DNA of 64,000 bases from Thiopseudomonas denitrificans (lineage in GTDB: Bacteria; Pseudomonadota; Gammaproteobacteria; Pseudomonadales; Pseudomonadaceae), in NCBI RefSeq assembly GCF_002866065.1, contig NZ_LNJZ01000003.1:324667-388666 (forward strand). Direction: 5' to 3'. How positions within the stretch are numbered: position 1 is the first letter of the stretch; the number at the start of each line of letters is the position of its first letter. The notes beneath the pieces are model-generated. The model saw only the letters and a list, made by a program, of their open reading frames with translations. It was not told the DNA's origin and ran no database searches. Both the position numbers and the translations under genes were made by a program. This document shows, piece by piece, positions 25,690-34,260 of this stretch.

Positions 25690-25710
25690 TAATGAGATAG
25701 ATTCTCATTA
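25690..25710. promoter_or_regulatory. Fur box between haem-type receptor and exbB-like operon
   Basis: TAATGAGATAGATTCTCATTA is an inverted repeat with 8-base arms (TAATGAGA/TCTCATTA) close to the Fur consensus. It lies 78 bases from the receptor start (-) and 69 bases from the ExbB-like start (+), so it can control both directions. Confidence 0.75.
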
Positions 25711-25778
25711 AGATTATGATTGAAGCGAGCGGCCTGACTTGCTAGGATTGCGCCCTCATTCAACCCCAAGAGCTTTCC

Positions 25779-26309
25779 ATGAATATTTTCCAGATCGAAA
25801 CCCTGATGGCCGAGGTGTCACAGGTGCTGATGTTTCCTGTTCTGCTGCTGATTTTGGCACTATTTGTTTACGCGGTGTATGCCATGGGCCAGTTTGCGTC
25901 GCTGTACTCGGTGCGCAAGAAGAATGCTGCCGCTTATCGTCAGGGCTTGAAGGCAGGCGAGGCGCGCTGGGTGTTGGGCTATCCGCTGCACAACTTTTTT
26001 GTGAAGAATAAAAGCGCCTGCGAAGACGAGCTGGAAATCGAGGCCCTGCGTCAGCTGGAAAATCTGCGCGTGGTTACCCGCATCGCCCCCATGCTGGGCC
26101 TGATCGCTACCATGATTCCGATGGGGCCGGCGCTCAAGTCATTGGCTGACGGCAACATCCAGGGCATCAGTGAAAACCTGATCATTGCCTTTGCTGCCGT
26201 GATCTGGGGCCTGGCCATCGCTTCGCTGACCTTCTGGCCGGCCTCGGTGAAAAAGCGCTGGCTGGCCAGCGAGCTGGTCAACATCCGTAAGCTGCGTCAG
26301 GGTGAGTAA
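25779..26309 (+). CDS. MotA/TolQ/ExbB-family proton channel protein
   Basis: A 176-residue membrane protein: an N-terminal helix (about residues 13-38; VLMFPVLLLILALFVYAVY), a cytosolic stretch, and two C-terminal helices with the ExbB/TolQ signature (RIAPMLGLIATMIPMGPALKSL, then ENLIIAFAAVIWGLAIASLTF). ExbB-family proteins form proton-driven motors with an ExbD-like partner. No ExbD or TonB gene is nearby; the next gene, DUF2149, has one N-terminal helix and could be the partner. The gap to it is 2 bases. A paralogue lies at 54779-55282 in the same gene context. Confidence 0.85.
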   Translation: MNIFQIETLMAEVSQVLMFPVLLLILALFVYAVYAMGQFASLYSVRKKNAAAYRQGLKAGEARWVLGYPLHNFFVKNKSACEDELEIEALRQLENLRVVTRIAPMLGLIATMIPMGPALKSLADGNIQGISENLIIAFAAVIWGLAIASLTFWPASVKKRWLASELVNIRKLRQGE

Positions 26310-26311
26310 GC

Positions 26312-26644
26312 ATGCGACTCCTTGATGAAGACGAAGAACTCAACCCCATCATTAGCGCCGTCAACCTGGTAGACGTATTTCTGGTGGTGATCGCTGCACT
26401 ACTGATTGCCATCGCGCAAAACCCGATGAACGTGTTTTCGTCGGACAGCGTGACCGTGGTGAAAAATGCCGGACAGGACAACATGGAGGTCTGGGTGAAA
26501 GAGGGCAAGGAAATCAAGCAATACAAGTCCAGCGGCGAGATCGGCTCCGGCGAGGGCATGCGGGCAGGTATCGCCTACCGCATGGCTGACGGCAGTTTTG
26601 TCTATGTACCCGAAGGCGATGATTCTACCGGAGAACAACCATGA
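26312..26644 (+). CDS. DUF2149 membrane protein (possible ExbD-like partner)
   Basis: A 110-residue protein with a short cytosolic start (DEDEELNPI), one membrane segment (about residues 14-36; AVNLVDVFLVVIAALLIAIAQ) and a small periplasmic domain with KNAGQDNMEVWVKEGKE and a basic, glycine-rich end. The single helix with acidic residues before it resembles ExbD topology; that comparison is mine. DUF2149 recurs with ExbB-like and CobN-like genes. Its stop overlaps the CobN-like start by 4 bases (ATGA), so the three genes are translationally coupled. Confidence 0.82.
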   Translation: MRLLDEDEELNPIISAVNLVDVFLVVIAALLIAIAQNPMNVFSSDSVTVVKNAGQDNMEVWVKEGKEIKQYKSSGEIGSGEGMRAGIAYRMADGSFVYVPEGDDSTGEQP

Positions 26645-29600
26645 TCCGTTTGTTTACCCTGCTGCTGGCGCTGTGCATGGCCTGTGTTGTGCAGGCTGCC
26701 GAAAAACCGAAAGTGCTGATGCTGGCCAGCAGCAAGATCATGGCCAAGACCAAACTGCTTGAGCGCCTGGCCGAGCAGCAGCCATTCGAGTTTGAGGTGG
26801 TCACTCGCATGGACGAGATGAACGATGAGGAGCTGGCCGGGTACTGGGCCGGGGCCGACGTGGTGCTGCTGGACGGCATCAACCCCATGCTGTCTAACGC
26901 CATGTTCGAGCGCCATCAGCCGTTGCTCAAGCAGTTTCCGGACATTCCGGTGGTGGCGCTGGGCAACCCGGGTAACGCCATGCTGAACCAGGGCTTGCAG
27001 CCAGAACAGCAGGACACCCTGGAGGCTTACTCGCGCAATGCCGGACGCATCAATTATCAGAACATGCTGACCTATCTGGCCAGCGAGGTGCTTGGCGTCA
27101 GCAAGGTGCAGGCGGGCGCGCCGGTCGAAGTGCCGGCCATGGGCCTCTATCACCCCGAATTCCCGGAGCTGTTGACGGACGACAACAAGGCATTTTTTGA
27201 CTGGCTGCAACCGGTTGCCGAGCAGCCGCTGATTGCCATCGGCATGCACCGTGGTGCGGTGGACTATGAACAGTCTGACGTGGTGGATGCGCTGATCCAG
27301 CGACTGACTGCCAAGGGTGCCAGCGTGTTCGGCTTCTATTATGACGAAGATGACCAGGTGCAGGACTTCAAGGCGCTGTTTGCCAATGCGCAACAAGTCC
27401 CGCTGCGGCTGATGATCAACTACCGTTCCATGCACTATGTGGACAAGCGCCGTGCCGAGTTCGAGGCGCTGGGCGTGCCGGTGATTCAGGCGCTCAATTA
27501 TGCTGACGGTGATGAACAGGACTTTATCAAGGATCATGCCGGTATTTCCGCCAATATGACGCCGTTTTTCCTGGTGATGCCGGAAGATGCCGGTGTGATT
27601 GATCCCGTGGTGATTGCTACCAGCTACAAGGGCGAAGTCAAGGCGATGGAGCCGCAACTCAATGCGCTGGTGGAGCGGGCCTGGAATCATGCCAGTCTGG
27701 CGCTGAAGGCCAATGCCGACAAGAAAATCGCCACCTTCATCTGGAACTACCCTCCGGGCGAGCGCAACGTAGGCGCGGCCTTCCTGGATGTGCCTTCGTC
27801 CATTGAGCAGATTGCCACCACCCTCAAGCAGGAAGGTTACGGCATCGAGCCGAAAGAGGCCGACACCCTGATTGAAGAGGCCAATGCACTGCTGCGTCCC
27901 TACTATCGCGGCGAAGGTATCGAGGCGTTGCTCGACAAGGAGCTGGCTGACCTGCTGCCACTGAGCACCTATATGGCGTGGTTCAATGCACTGCCGGAAT
28001 ACGTGCGCACGCCGATCAACGAGCGCTGGGACAAGCCGCAGGACAGCAAGGCACTGGTGGAGCGTGATGGCCAGCAATATTTTGTCATTCCGCGTCTGAG
28101 CATGGGCAACATGATCGTGCTGCCGCAGGGCCTGCGTGGCGATACTGCCAAAGAACACAGCGCCCTGTATCACGATACCAGCCAGGCGATTAACCACAGT
28201 TATCTGGCCACTTACCTGTACGTTCGAGACATTTTCGAGGCCAATGCGCTCATTCACCTGGGTACCCACGGTTCGCAGGAATGGCTGGGTGGCAAGGAGC
28301 GCGGCCTGTCGGTGTATGACGCGCCGGATCTGGTGATCGGCAACCTGCCTGTGTTCTATCCCTACATCATCGACAACGTCGGCGAGGCCATGCAGGCCAA
28401 GCGCCGTGGTCGTGCTACCATGGTCAGCCATTTGACACCGGGCTTTGCCAAGGCCGGGCTGTATGCCGACGTGGCCAAACTGATGGAGCTGACCGGCAAC
28501 TACATGCTGCTGGATGACGGCCAGACCCGCAGTAACACCCGCGACCAGATCATCAAGCTGAGCAAGACCATCAACCTGCTGCAGGACATGCAGATCAGTG
28601 AAGAGCAGCTGGTGGAAAATTTCGATACCGAAATCAATCGCCTGCAGGACCATCTGGAAGAAATTGCCCGCCAGAGCCAGCCGCTGGGCGTGCACATCTT
28701 CGGCCAGCTGCCCAAGCAGTCGCACCTGTACACCACCATTTTGCAGATTCTGGGTGACGACTTTGCCCAGCCTGCCGCTGCCTATGAGAAACAGCACGGG
28801 CTGGCGCTGTCGATCGAGGAAAACACCGACAGTAATGGCGTGCTCAAGCTGGAGGCACTGGACGGTTTTCAGCTGTTGCAGGCCTACATTGAAGGCCGCG
28901 AACTCAAGCGTTTGCCGGACGGGCTGAAAACCGCCCTGGAAGAAGGCCGCGAACACTGGGACAACTTCCACGGCATCCGCGAGCTGGAAACCCTGGTCGA
29001 AGCGCTGGAGGGCAAGTATGTGCCAGTTAGCTACGGCGGCGATCCGATCCGCAACCCGCAAGTTGCGCCTACCGGCCGCAACCTGATCGGCTTCAACCCG
29101 GCCAAGGTGCCGTCACCGGAAGCCTATGAAGCCGGTGTGCAGCTGATGGACCAGACCATTGCCGATTACGTGGCCAAGCATGGCCGCTATCCGGAAAAAC
29201 TGGCGTTCTCGCTGTGGTCCCTGGAAACCATGCGTCACCAGGGTGCGCTGGAAGCACAGATCATGCATGCCATGGGCGTCAAGCCGGTGTGGAACCGCCA
29301 GGGCCAGGTCACCGGCACCGAGATCATTCCCTACAGCGAGCTGAAGCGTCCGCGCATTGACGTGGTGGTCAGCCCGACCGGCCTGTACCGCGATGCCTTC
29401 CCCAACGTGTTGCTGCTGCTGGCCGACGCTGTGGACAAGGTGGCACGCCTGAAGGAAGACAACAACTTCCTGCACCGCAACCACCTGGCCATGAAGCAGC
29501 AGCTCAAGGATGAGGGCCGCAGCGAAGAGGATGCCGATTATCTGTCTACCGTGCGCATCTTTTCTAACCAGAGCGGCCATTACGGTACCGGTCTGGCCGG

Positions 29601-30546
29601 TGCCACGCTGGATTCCGGCAGCTGGGACAGCGATGCCGACATGGCGGAAAACTACCTGCGCCGCATGGGCTTTGCCTTCGGCAAGGACCAGAAGCGCTGG
29701 AGCGAGCAGGTGGAAGACTCCAAACTGTACAGCAAGATGCTGTCCGGCACCGATGGCGTGGTGTTCTCCCGCTCCACCAACCTCTACGCCATGATGACCA
29801 ACGACGACCCTTTCCAGTACTTTGGCGGTATCGGCCTGGCCGTGCGTCACTTGGATGGCAAAACGCCGGAGATGTTCGTCTCCAACCTGCGCCGCAGCGA
29901 TGACCTGAAAGTGCAGAGCCTGGAAACCTTCATCAACCAGGAATTTCGCAGCCGCTACTTCCACCCGCGCTGGATCGAGGCCATGCAGGAAGCCGGCTAC
30001 GCCGGTGCCACCACCATTCTCGACCGCATGAACAACATGTGGGGCTGGGAAGTGATGACGCCGGACGCCATCCGTGATGACCACTGGCAGGAGTTCTTTG
30101 ACGTCTATGTTGAAGACAAATACGAGCTGGACATGCAGGCCTTCTTCGAGGAGCACAACGCTGACGCGCTGGCGCAGATCCTGGAGCGCATGCTGGAAGC
30201 TGTGCGCAAGGGCTACTGGGGAGCCGACGAGGAAGCTCTGAAGAAGATGCTCGAAGCCTATACCGATCTGGCCAACCGCCATGATTTGTTCAGCAGCAAC
30301 GAGGTATTCAAGGACTACGTCAACCAGCAGGCAACCGGCTTTGGCCTGGCACCGCTGGCTGCCCCGGCTGCTGCTGCCGCGGCTGCGGAGCCGGCTGCCG
30401 CTGCCCAGACACAGACCGTCACCGGCCAGCAGCTGGAGCAGGTCGAGCACAGCGAGCATGAAGCGGATTACCGCGTGTGGTACCTGATCATGCTGGTGTT
30501 TGCCGCCGGGCTGGCAAGCCCTTTTGTGGCCGGGCGTCGCGCATGA
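26641..30546 (+). CDS. exported CobN/HmuS-like chelatase-family protein, copy 1
   Basis: A 1301-residue CobN/magnesium-chelatase-H-family protein. It has a signal peptide (about 1-20, ending CVVQA), the family core with HLGTHGSQEWLGGKERG (about residues 539-555), YPYIIDNVGEA and KRRGRATMVSH, then an Ala-rich linker (about 1240-1262) and a C-terminal membrane helix (about 1280-1296). It is therefore a periplasm-facing, membrane-tethered protein, unlike cytosolic CobN of B12 synthesis. No CobS or CobT partner is in the window. Related exported proteins occur in hmu haem loci (HmuS) and in a Pseudomonas locus with ExbB-like and DUF2149 genes. Metal removal from, or handling of, an imported tetrapyrrole or other chelate is inferred. 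Confidence 0.78.
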   Translation: MIRLFTLLLALCMACVVQAAEKPKVLMLASSKIMAKTKLLERLAEQQPFEFEVVTRMDEMNDEELAGYWAGADVVLLDGINPMLSNAMFERHQPLLKQFPDIPVVALGNPGNAMLNQGLQPEQQDTLEAYSRNAGRINYQNMLTYLASEVLGVSKVQAGAPVEVPAMGLYHPEFPELLTDDNKAFFDWLQPVAEQPLIAIGMHRGAVDYEQSDVVDALIQRLTAKGASVFGFYYDEDDQVQDFKALFANAQQVPLRLMINYRSMHYVDKRRAEFEALGVPVIQALNYADGDEQDFIKDHAGISANMTPFFLVMPEDAGVIDPVVIATSYKGEVKAMEPQLNALVERAWNHASLALKANADKKIATFIWNYPPGERNVGAAFLDVPSSIEQIATTLKQEGYGIEPKEADTLIEEANALLRPYYRGEGIEALLDKELADLLPLSTYMAWFNALPEYVRTPINERWDKPQDSKALVERDGQQYFVIPRLSMGNMIVLPQGLRGDTAKEHSALYHDTSQAINHSYLATYLYVRDIFEANALIHLGTHGSQEWLGGKERGLSVYDAPDLVIGNLPVFYPYIIDNVGEAMQAKRRGRATMVSHLTPGFAKAGLYADVAKLMELTGNYMLLDDGQTRSNTRDQIIKLSKTINLLQDMQISEEQLVENFDTEINRLQDHLEEIARQSQPLGVHIFGQLPKQSHLYTTILQILGDDFAQPAAAYEKQHGLALSIEENTDSNGVLKLEALDGFQLLQAYIEGRELKRLPDGLKTALEEGREHWDNFHGIRELETLVEALEGKYVPVSYGGDPIRNPQVAPTGRNLIGFNPAKVPSPEAYEAGVQLMDQTIADYVAKHGRYPEKLAFSLWSLETMRHQGALEAQIMHAMGVKPVWNRQGQVTGTEIIPYSELKRPRIDVVVSPTGLYRDAFPNVLLLLADAVDKVARLKEDNNFLHRNHLAMKQQLKDEGRSEEDADYLSTVRIFSNQSGHYGTGLAGATLDSGSWDSDADMAENYLRRMGFAFGKDQKRWSEQVEDSKLYSKMLSGTDGVVFSRSTNLYAMMTNDDPFQYFGGIGLAVRHLDGKTPEMFVSNLRRSDDLKVQSLETFINQEFRSRYFHPRWIEAMQEAGYAGATTILDRMNNMWGWEVMTPDAIRDDHWQEFFDVYVEDKYELDMQAFFEEHNADALAQILERMLEAVRKGYWGADEEALKKMLEAYTDLANRHDLFSSNEVFKDYVNQQATGFGLAPLAAPAAAAAAAEPAAAAQTQTVTGQQLEQVEHSEHEADYRVWYLIMLVFAAGLASPFVAGRRA

Positions 30547-31430
30547 CAAAAATAAAAGCACTGTGGCTAGTGTTGATGGCGGGGCTGTCCTGCAGTGTGC
30601 AGGCCGCTCCCGACCTGACTCGCAAAGTCGAGCATTCCTGGGATAAACAGGATTCGTCGCTGTACCAGTTTGAGCAACATGCCCTCTCTTCTGCCGACGG
30701 GCAGCGACATTACCGAATCACTCTGGCCAGACCGAAGGCAGCGATGCCGGAGCGAGGTTATCCGGTGCTTTATGTGCTGGATGGCAATGCCGCTCTGGCT
30801 GCCCTCGATGATTCCGTGCTGGCTGGCATGGCTGGCGGTGACTGGCCGGCGGTGGTTGCTATCGGCTACGACACCGACCTGTATTTTGATTCGCCAGCAC
30901 GTAGCTTCGACTATACCTTCACACCGCTGCAGTCGCCCGCAGATGGCCGGGCGTACGGCGGGGCAGAGCCTTTCTGGCGGCTGATCGAAGACAGGGTCAA
31001 ACCGCTGGTGCAATCTCGCGTACAGCTGGACCTGGCTCGTCAGACCTTGTGGGGTCACTCGTTTGGCGGACTGTTTGTATTGCATGTGCTGTTTAACCAC
31101 CCAGATAGCTATCAAGGATATGTGGCTGCTGATCCATCGCTGTGGTGGCAGGGTGGGCTGGCTCTGGAACATGAAAAGCTGGCTGCACAGCGTCTTGAGC
31201 ATGCGACAGCCATGGTGGTGATACAACGCAGCCAGTCAAGGCGCAGTACCGATACCCTGCCGGAAGACGCGACCCGCCAGCTGGCGCTCAGGCTGTCAGC
31301 CCGGCCGGGCCTGACGGTTGAATATCATGAATACTTTTCACACAGCCACGGCAGCCTGCTTGCTGCATCGTTGCCTGAAGCGTTGCGTGTTGCACAGCAG
31401 GCCGGTATTGCTGCTGACAACTCCCGCTGA
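30543..31430 (+). CDS. periplasmic siderophore esterase, IroE/PfeE-like
   Basis: A 295-residue alpha/beta hydrolase with a signal peptide ending CSVQA, the esterase-D fold start (YPVLYVLDGNAALAAL), a nucleophile elbow GHSFGG (Ser about residue 178) and a likely catalytic His in SHSHGS near residue 264. IroE and PfeE hydrolyse ferric enterobactin-type tri-esters in the periplasm to free the iron. The start overlaps the CobN-like stop (ATGA at 30543), and the next gene is a FepA/PfeA-type receptor 39 bases on, so esterase and receptor form a unit. Catecholate tri-ester specificity is inferred from this pairing. Confidence 0.8.
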   Translation: MTKIKALWLVLMAGLSCSVQAAPDLTRKVEHSWDKQDSSLYQFEQHALSSADGQRHYRITLARPKAAMPERGYPVLYVLDGNAALAALDDSVLAGMAGGDWPAVVAIGYDTDLYFDSPARSFDYTFTPLQSPADGRAYGGAEPFWRLIEDRVKPLVQSRVQLDLARQTLWGHSFGGLFVLHVLFNHPDSYQGYVAADPSLWWQGGLALEHEKLAAQRLEHATAMVVIQRSQSRRSTDTLPEDATRQLALRLSARPGLTVEYHEYFSHSHGSLLAASLPEALRVAQQAGIAADNSR

Positions 31431-31469
31431 TTGCGGAGATTCACCATACTCACAGAAGAGGTAATACCT

Positions 31470-33740
31470 ATGCATAAATCCATCTGGCTATTGAGCGCCC
31501 TGCCCGTAGCTGTTGCCATGCATACACAGGCAGCTGAATCCGATGTGCACGACCTTGGCCAAATGCTGGTCACCGCCAAGGAAGAGCTGAAGCAGGCCCC
31601 GGGCGTGTCCATTATTACTGAGGAAGATCTGGCCAAGCGTCCGGTCAGCAATGATTTGTCCGAAGTGATCCGTACCATGCCGGGCGTCAACCTGACCGGC
31701 AACAGCACCAGCGGCCAGCGCGGCAATAACCGGCAAATTGACATTCGCGGCATGGGGCCGGAGAACACCCTGATCCTGATTGACGGTCGGCCGGCCAGCA
31801 GCAGGATGTCGGTACGTTATGGCTGGCGTGGCGAGCGCGACAGCCGTGGCGACACCAACTGGGTGCCGATGGAAGCGGTCGAGCGCATCGAGGTTTTGCG
31901 TGGCCCGGCAGCGGCACGCTATGGCAGCGGTGCTGCGGGTGGTGTGGTCAATATCATTACCAAGGGCGTGCCTGACCAACTATCCGGGCAGGTGACCGCG
32001 TACATGAGCCAGCCGCAGTCCTCCAAGGACGGTGCCAGCCGGCGGACCAATTTCATTCTGTCCGGCCCTCTGTCTGACAAGCTGGGTTTCCGCCTGACCG
32101 GCAACGTTGCCAAAACCGACTCCGATGACCGGGACATCAACCGCGGGCACCAGTCAACCCGTGGTGTGGCAACCAACGGCACCGATTATCGTAATACCTA
32201 TCCGGCCGGCCGCGAGGGCGTACGCAACCGGGATCTGGCCGCCAGGCTGGTGTTCCAGCCGGTGGCCGATCATCAGTTTGACCTGGATGCCAGCTTCAGC
32301 CGCCAGGGCAACATCTATACCGGTGACACGCAAAACACCAACAACTTCACCACCAATTCGAGCGGCAACCTGGTGGCGACCTCTGAGCGGGTGGACAAGT
32401 ATATCGGGCGTGAAACCAACATCATGTACCGGGAAAACTATGCCTTTACCCACCGCGGCGAGTATGACTTTGGCCGCTCGCTGAGCTATGTGCAGTACGA
32501 AAAGACCCGCAACCGCCGCCTGGACGAAGGGCTGGCTGGGGGTACCGAGGGGCTGTTCTCCGATGACAACATGACAACCTCGACATTGAACCAGTACCAG
32601 CTGCATACCGAGTTCGACATGCCGGTCGAATTGCTGGGCCTGAACCAGATGCTTACAGTGGGTGGTGAATGGACGCACAGCACCCTCAACGATGGCAACT
32701 CGATGACCCAGACCACCACCGAGGCGGGTGCAGTGCCCGGTCTGGCCGCGCAGCGCAATAGCCGTAGCCGCGACCACATGCTGTCGTTTTTTATCGAGGA
32801 TAATATCGAGCTGAACGATAAAACGCTGCTGACCCCGGGCCTGCGTTATGACAAGCACAGCGTCACTGGCGGCAACTGGAGCCCTGCGCTCAACCTGTCA
32901 CACGAGTTTGCGCCTGACTGGACGGTCAAGGCCGGTATCGCCAGGGCCTACAAGGCACCCAACCTGTACCAGACCAACCCGAATTACCTGCTGTATAGCC
33001 GTGGCATCGGTTGCTGGGGTGCAGCCGGCGCCTGCTACCTGCAAGGCAACAAGTACCTGAAGGCGGAAACCAGCGTCAACAAGGAGCTGGGCGTTGAGTA
33101 TGCCGGCGACAACCTGGTGGCAGGCCTGACCTGGTTTCACAACAGTTATCGCAACAAGGTGGAAGCTGGTACCGTAGCGGTCGGCCAGGCGGTTGGGGGC
33201 TCCAATACCACTTATGCCAATGCCGATGTGTTTACCTGGGACAACGTGCCGCGTGCCGTGATCGAAGGGCTTGAGGGCACCTTCAATCTGGCGTTGACGC
33301 CCAGCCTGTATTGGTCAAACAACCTGACCTGGATGCTGCAAAGCAAGAACAAGTCCACCGGCGAGTCGCTGTCGATCATTCCGGAGTTCACGCTCAACTC
33401 GCGGTTGGAATGGCAGACTACCGATGCCTTGAGCCTGTATACCCACGTCACCTGGTACGGCAAACAGACACCCAACAAGTACGACTATCAGGGCAAACGC
33501 ATGTCCGGTGAGGAACAAAGCCAGTTGTCACCTTATGCCCTGGTGGGTGTCGGGGGGCGTTATGTGCTCAATGATCAGCTGTCCTTTACCGGCGGTATCG
33601 ACAACCTGTTCAACAAGCGTTTGTACCGCAAGGGTAACGCGGTTGGTGTAGGCGATCCGCGCAACATCTACGGAGCGGGTGCTGCCACCTACAACGAGCC
33701 GGGCCGCAGCTTCTATGCATCGGCAACCTATGCGTTTTGA
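31470..33740 (+). CDS. TonB-dependent ferric-catecholate receptor, FepA/PfeA family
   Basis: A 756-residue receptor with a signal peptide ending MHTQA, a plug (about 15-170; QIDIRGMGPENTLILIDGRP, VLRGPAAARYGSGAAGGVVN) and a barrel ending FYASATYAF. The DGRPASSRMSVRYGWRGERD stretch is characteristic of FepA/PfeA/IroN enterobactin receptors. The ATG at 31470 follows AGAGG with 8-base spacing. With the esterase upstream it forms a ferric-enterobactin-type uptake pair. Its last ten codons recur, slightly altered, at 41267-41296 and 48543-48572. Confidence 0.85.
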   Translation: MHKSIWLLSALPVAVAMHTQAAESDVHDLGQMLVTAKEELKQAPGVSIITEEDLAKRPVSNDLSEVIRTMPGVNLTGNSTSGQRGNNRQIDIRGMGPENTLILIDGRPASSRMSVRYGWRGERDSRGDTNWVPMEAVERIEVLRGPAAARYGSGAAGGVVNIITKGVPDQLSGQVTAYMSQPQSSKDGASRRTNFILSGPLSDKLGFRLTGNVAKTDSDDRDINRGHQSTRGVATNGTDYRNTYPAGREGVRNRDLAARLVFQPVADHQFDLDASFSRQGNIYTGDTQNTNNFTTNSSGNLVATSERVDKYIGRETNIMYRENYAFTHRGEYDFGRSLSYVQYEKTRNRRLDEGLAGGTEGLFSDDNMTTSTLNQYQLHTEFDMPVELLGLNQMLTVGGEWTHSTLNDGNSMTQTTTEAGAVPGLAAQRNSRSRDHMLSFFIEDNIELNDKTLLTPGLRYDKHSVTGGNWSPALNLSHEFAPDWTVKAGIARAYKAPNLYQTNPNYLLYSRGIGCWGAAGACYLQGNKYLKAETSVNKELGVEYAGDNLVAGLTWFHNSYRNKVEAGTVAVGQAVGGSNTTYANADVFTWDNVPRAVIEGLEGTFNLALTPSLYWSNNLTWMLQSKNKSTGESLSIIPEFTLNSRLEWQTTDALSLYTHVTWYGKQTPNKYDYQGKRMSGEEQSQLSPYALVGVGGRYVLNDQLSFTGGIDNLFNKRLYRKGNAVGVGDPRNIYGAGAATYNEPGRSFYASATYAF

Positions 33741-33776
33741 TGTGGCCCTGCCTGCTGAACTCAGTTTTGGGTAAGG
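33711..33776. repeat. intact copy of the dispersed receptor-tail repeat (B)
   Basis: This stretch covers the last codons of the PfeA-like gene plus about 36 bases of 3' flank (GTGGCCCTGCCTGCTGAACT). Near-identical sequence is found at 48543-48610, and the coding part alone at 41267-41296. The flank to 33984 contains no ORF worth calling. Confidence 0.8.
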
Positions 33777-33984
33777 GCAGGCAAACGCGGTCTAATGGAG
33801 CGTTTGCCACTATTGCTGGAACGGGAGTGACAAGCAAGAGCGCCTCATGCACTAGATACGCTTTAAACTGTAAGTCAATCTCCAGGGTATCGACTACTGT
33901 CAAGCTCTGTGAGATTGATGGCTTTATATTAAAATAAAGCCGGTTTTTTATGCCGGTTCTTTCGCGTTATGATTTGTTTATAAT

Positions 33985-34200
33985 TTATGTGTTGGGTTGT
34001 TGGTTGCTTTTATCAGGCTCTTGATCTTTCCTCAGAGCTAGAACAAGAAATACGCCGATGGTGGTCGATATGGTGGCAGTATTTCTTTGTTCGGTATCGC
34101 CAGTTATCGCAAAGTAAAATACCAAGGCTGTGCTAATTAAAGTTAGAACTGAAAACAAGTAAATTGCTATCTCTCGCACATAATAGGTGTTGTTAGTCAT
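33985..34200 (-). CDS. small two-helix membrane protein in microcin operon
   Basis: A 71-residue protein with two hydrophobic segments (about residues 10-32, IAIYLFSVLTLISTALVFYF, and 44-56) and a charged tail. It is the last gene of the minus-strand microcin operon, 60 bases after the TolC gene. Small membrane proteins in such operons are often self-immunity proteins, but no family is recognised and it may simply be accessory. Confidence 0.5.
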   Translation of the reverse strand: MTNNTYYVREIAIYLFSVLTLISTALVFYFAITGDTEQRNTATISTTIGVFLVLALRKDQEPDKSNQQPNT

Positions 34201-34260
34201 TTTAAAGGCTCCCGCGTGAAATAACTAAGCGTCATCTTTTTATGGGGCGCTTATGAAGCG

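Noticed and set aside
26602-29061. Long minus-strand open frame (819 codons) opposite the first CobN-like gene
   Set aside because: It is antisense to a clear CobN-family protein, has no recognisable domain, and arises from GC-rich codon bias.
29113-30561. Minus-strand open frame of 482 codons opposite the CobN-like 3' part
   Set aside because: Same reason: antisense shadow with composition-biased residues and no motif.
33930-33970. Terminator near the end of the microcin operon (repeated GCCGG with T-run)
   Set aside because: The two GCCGG copies are mainly direct, and pairing requires a bulge; evidence is too weak to call.
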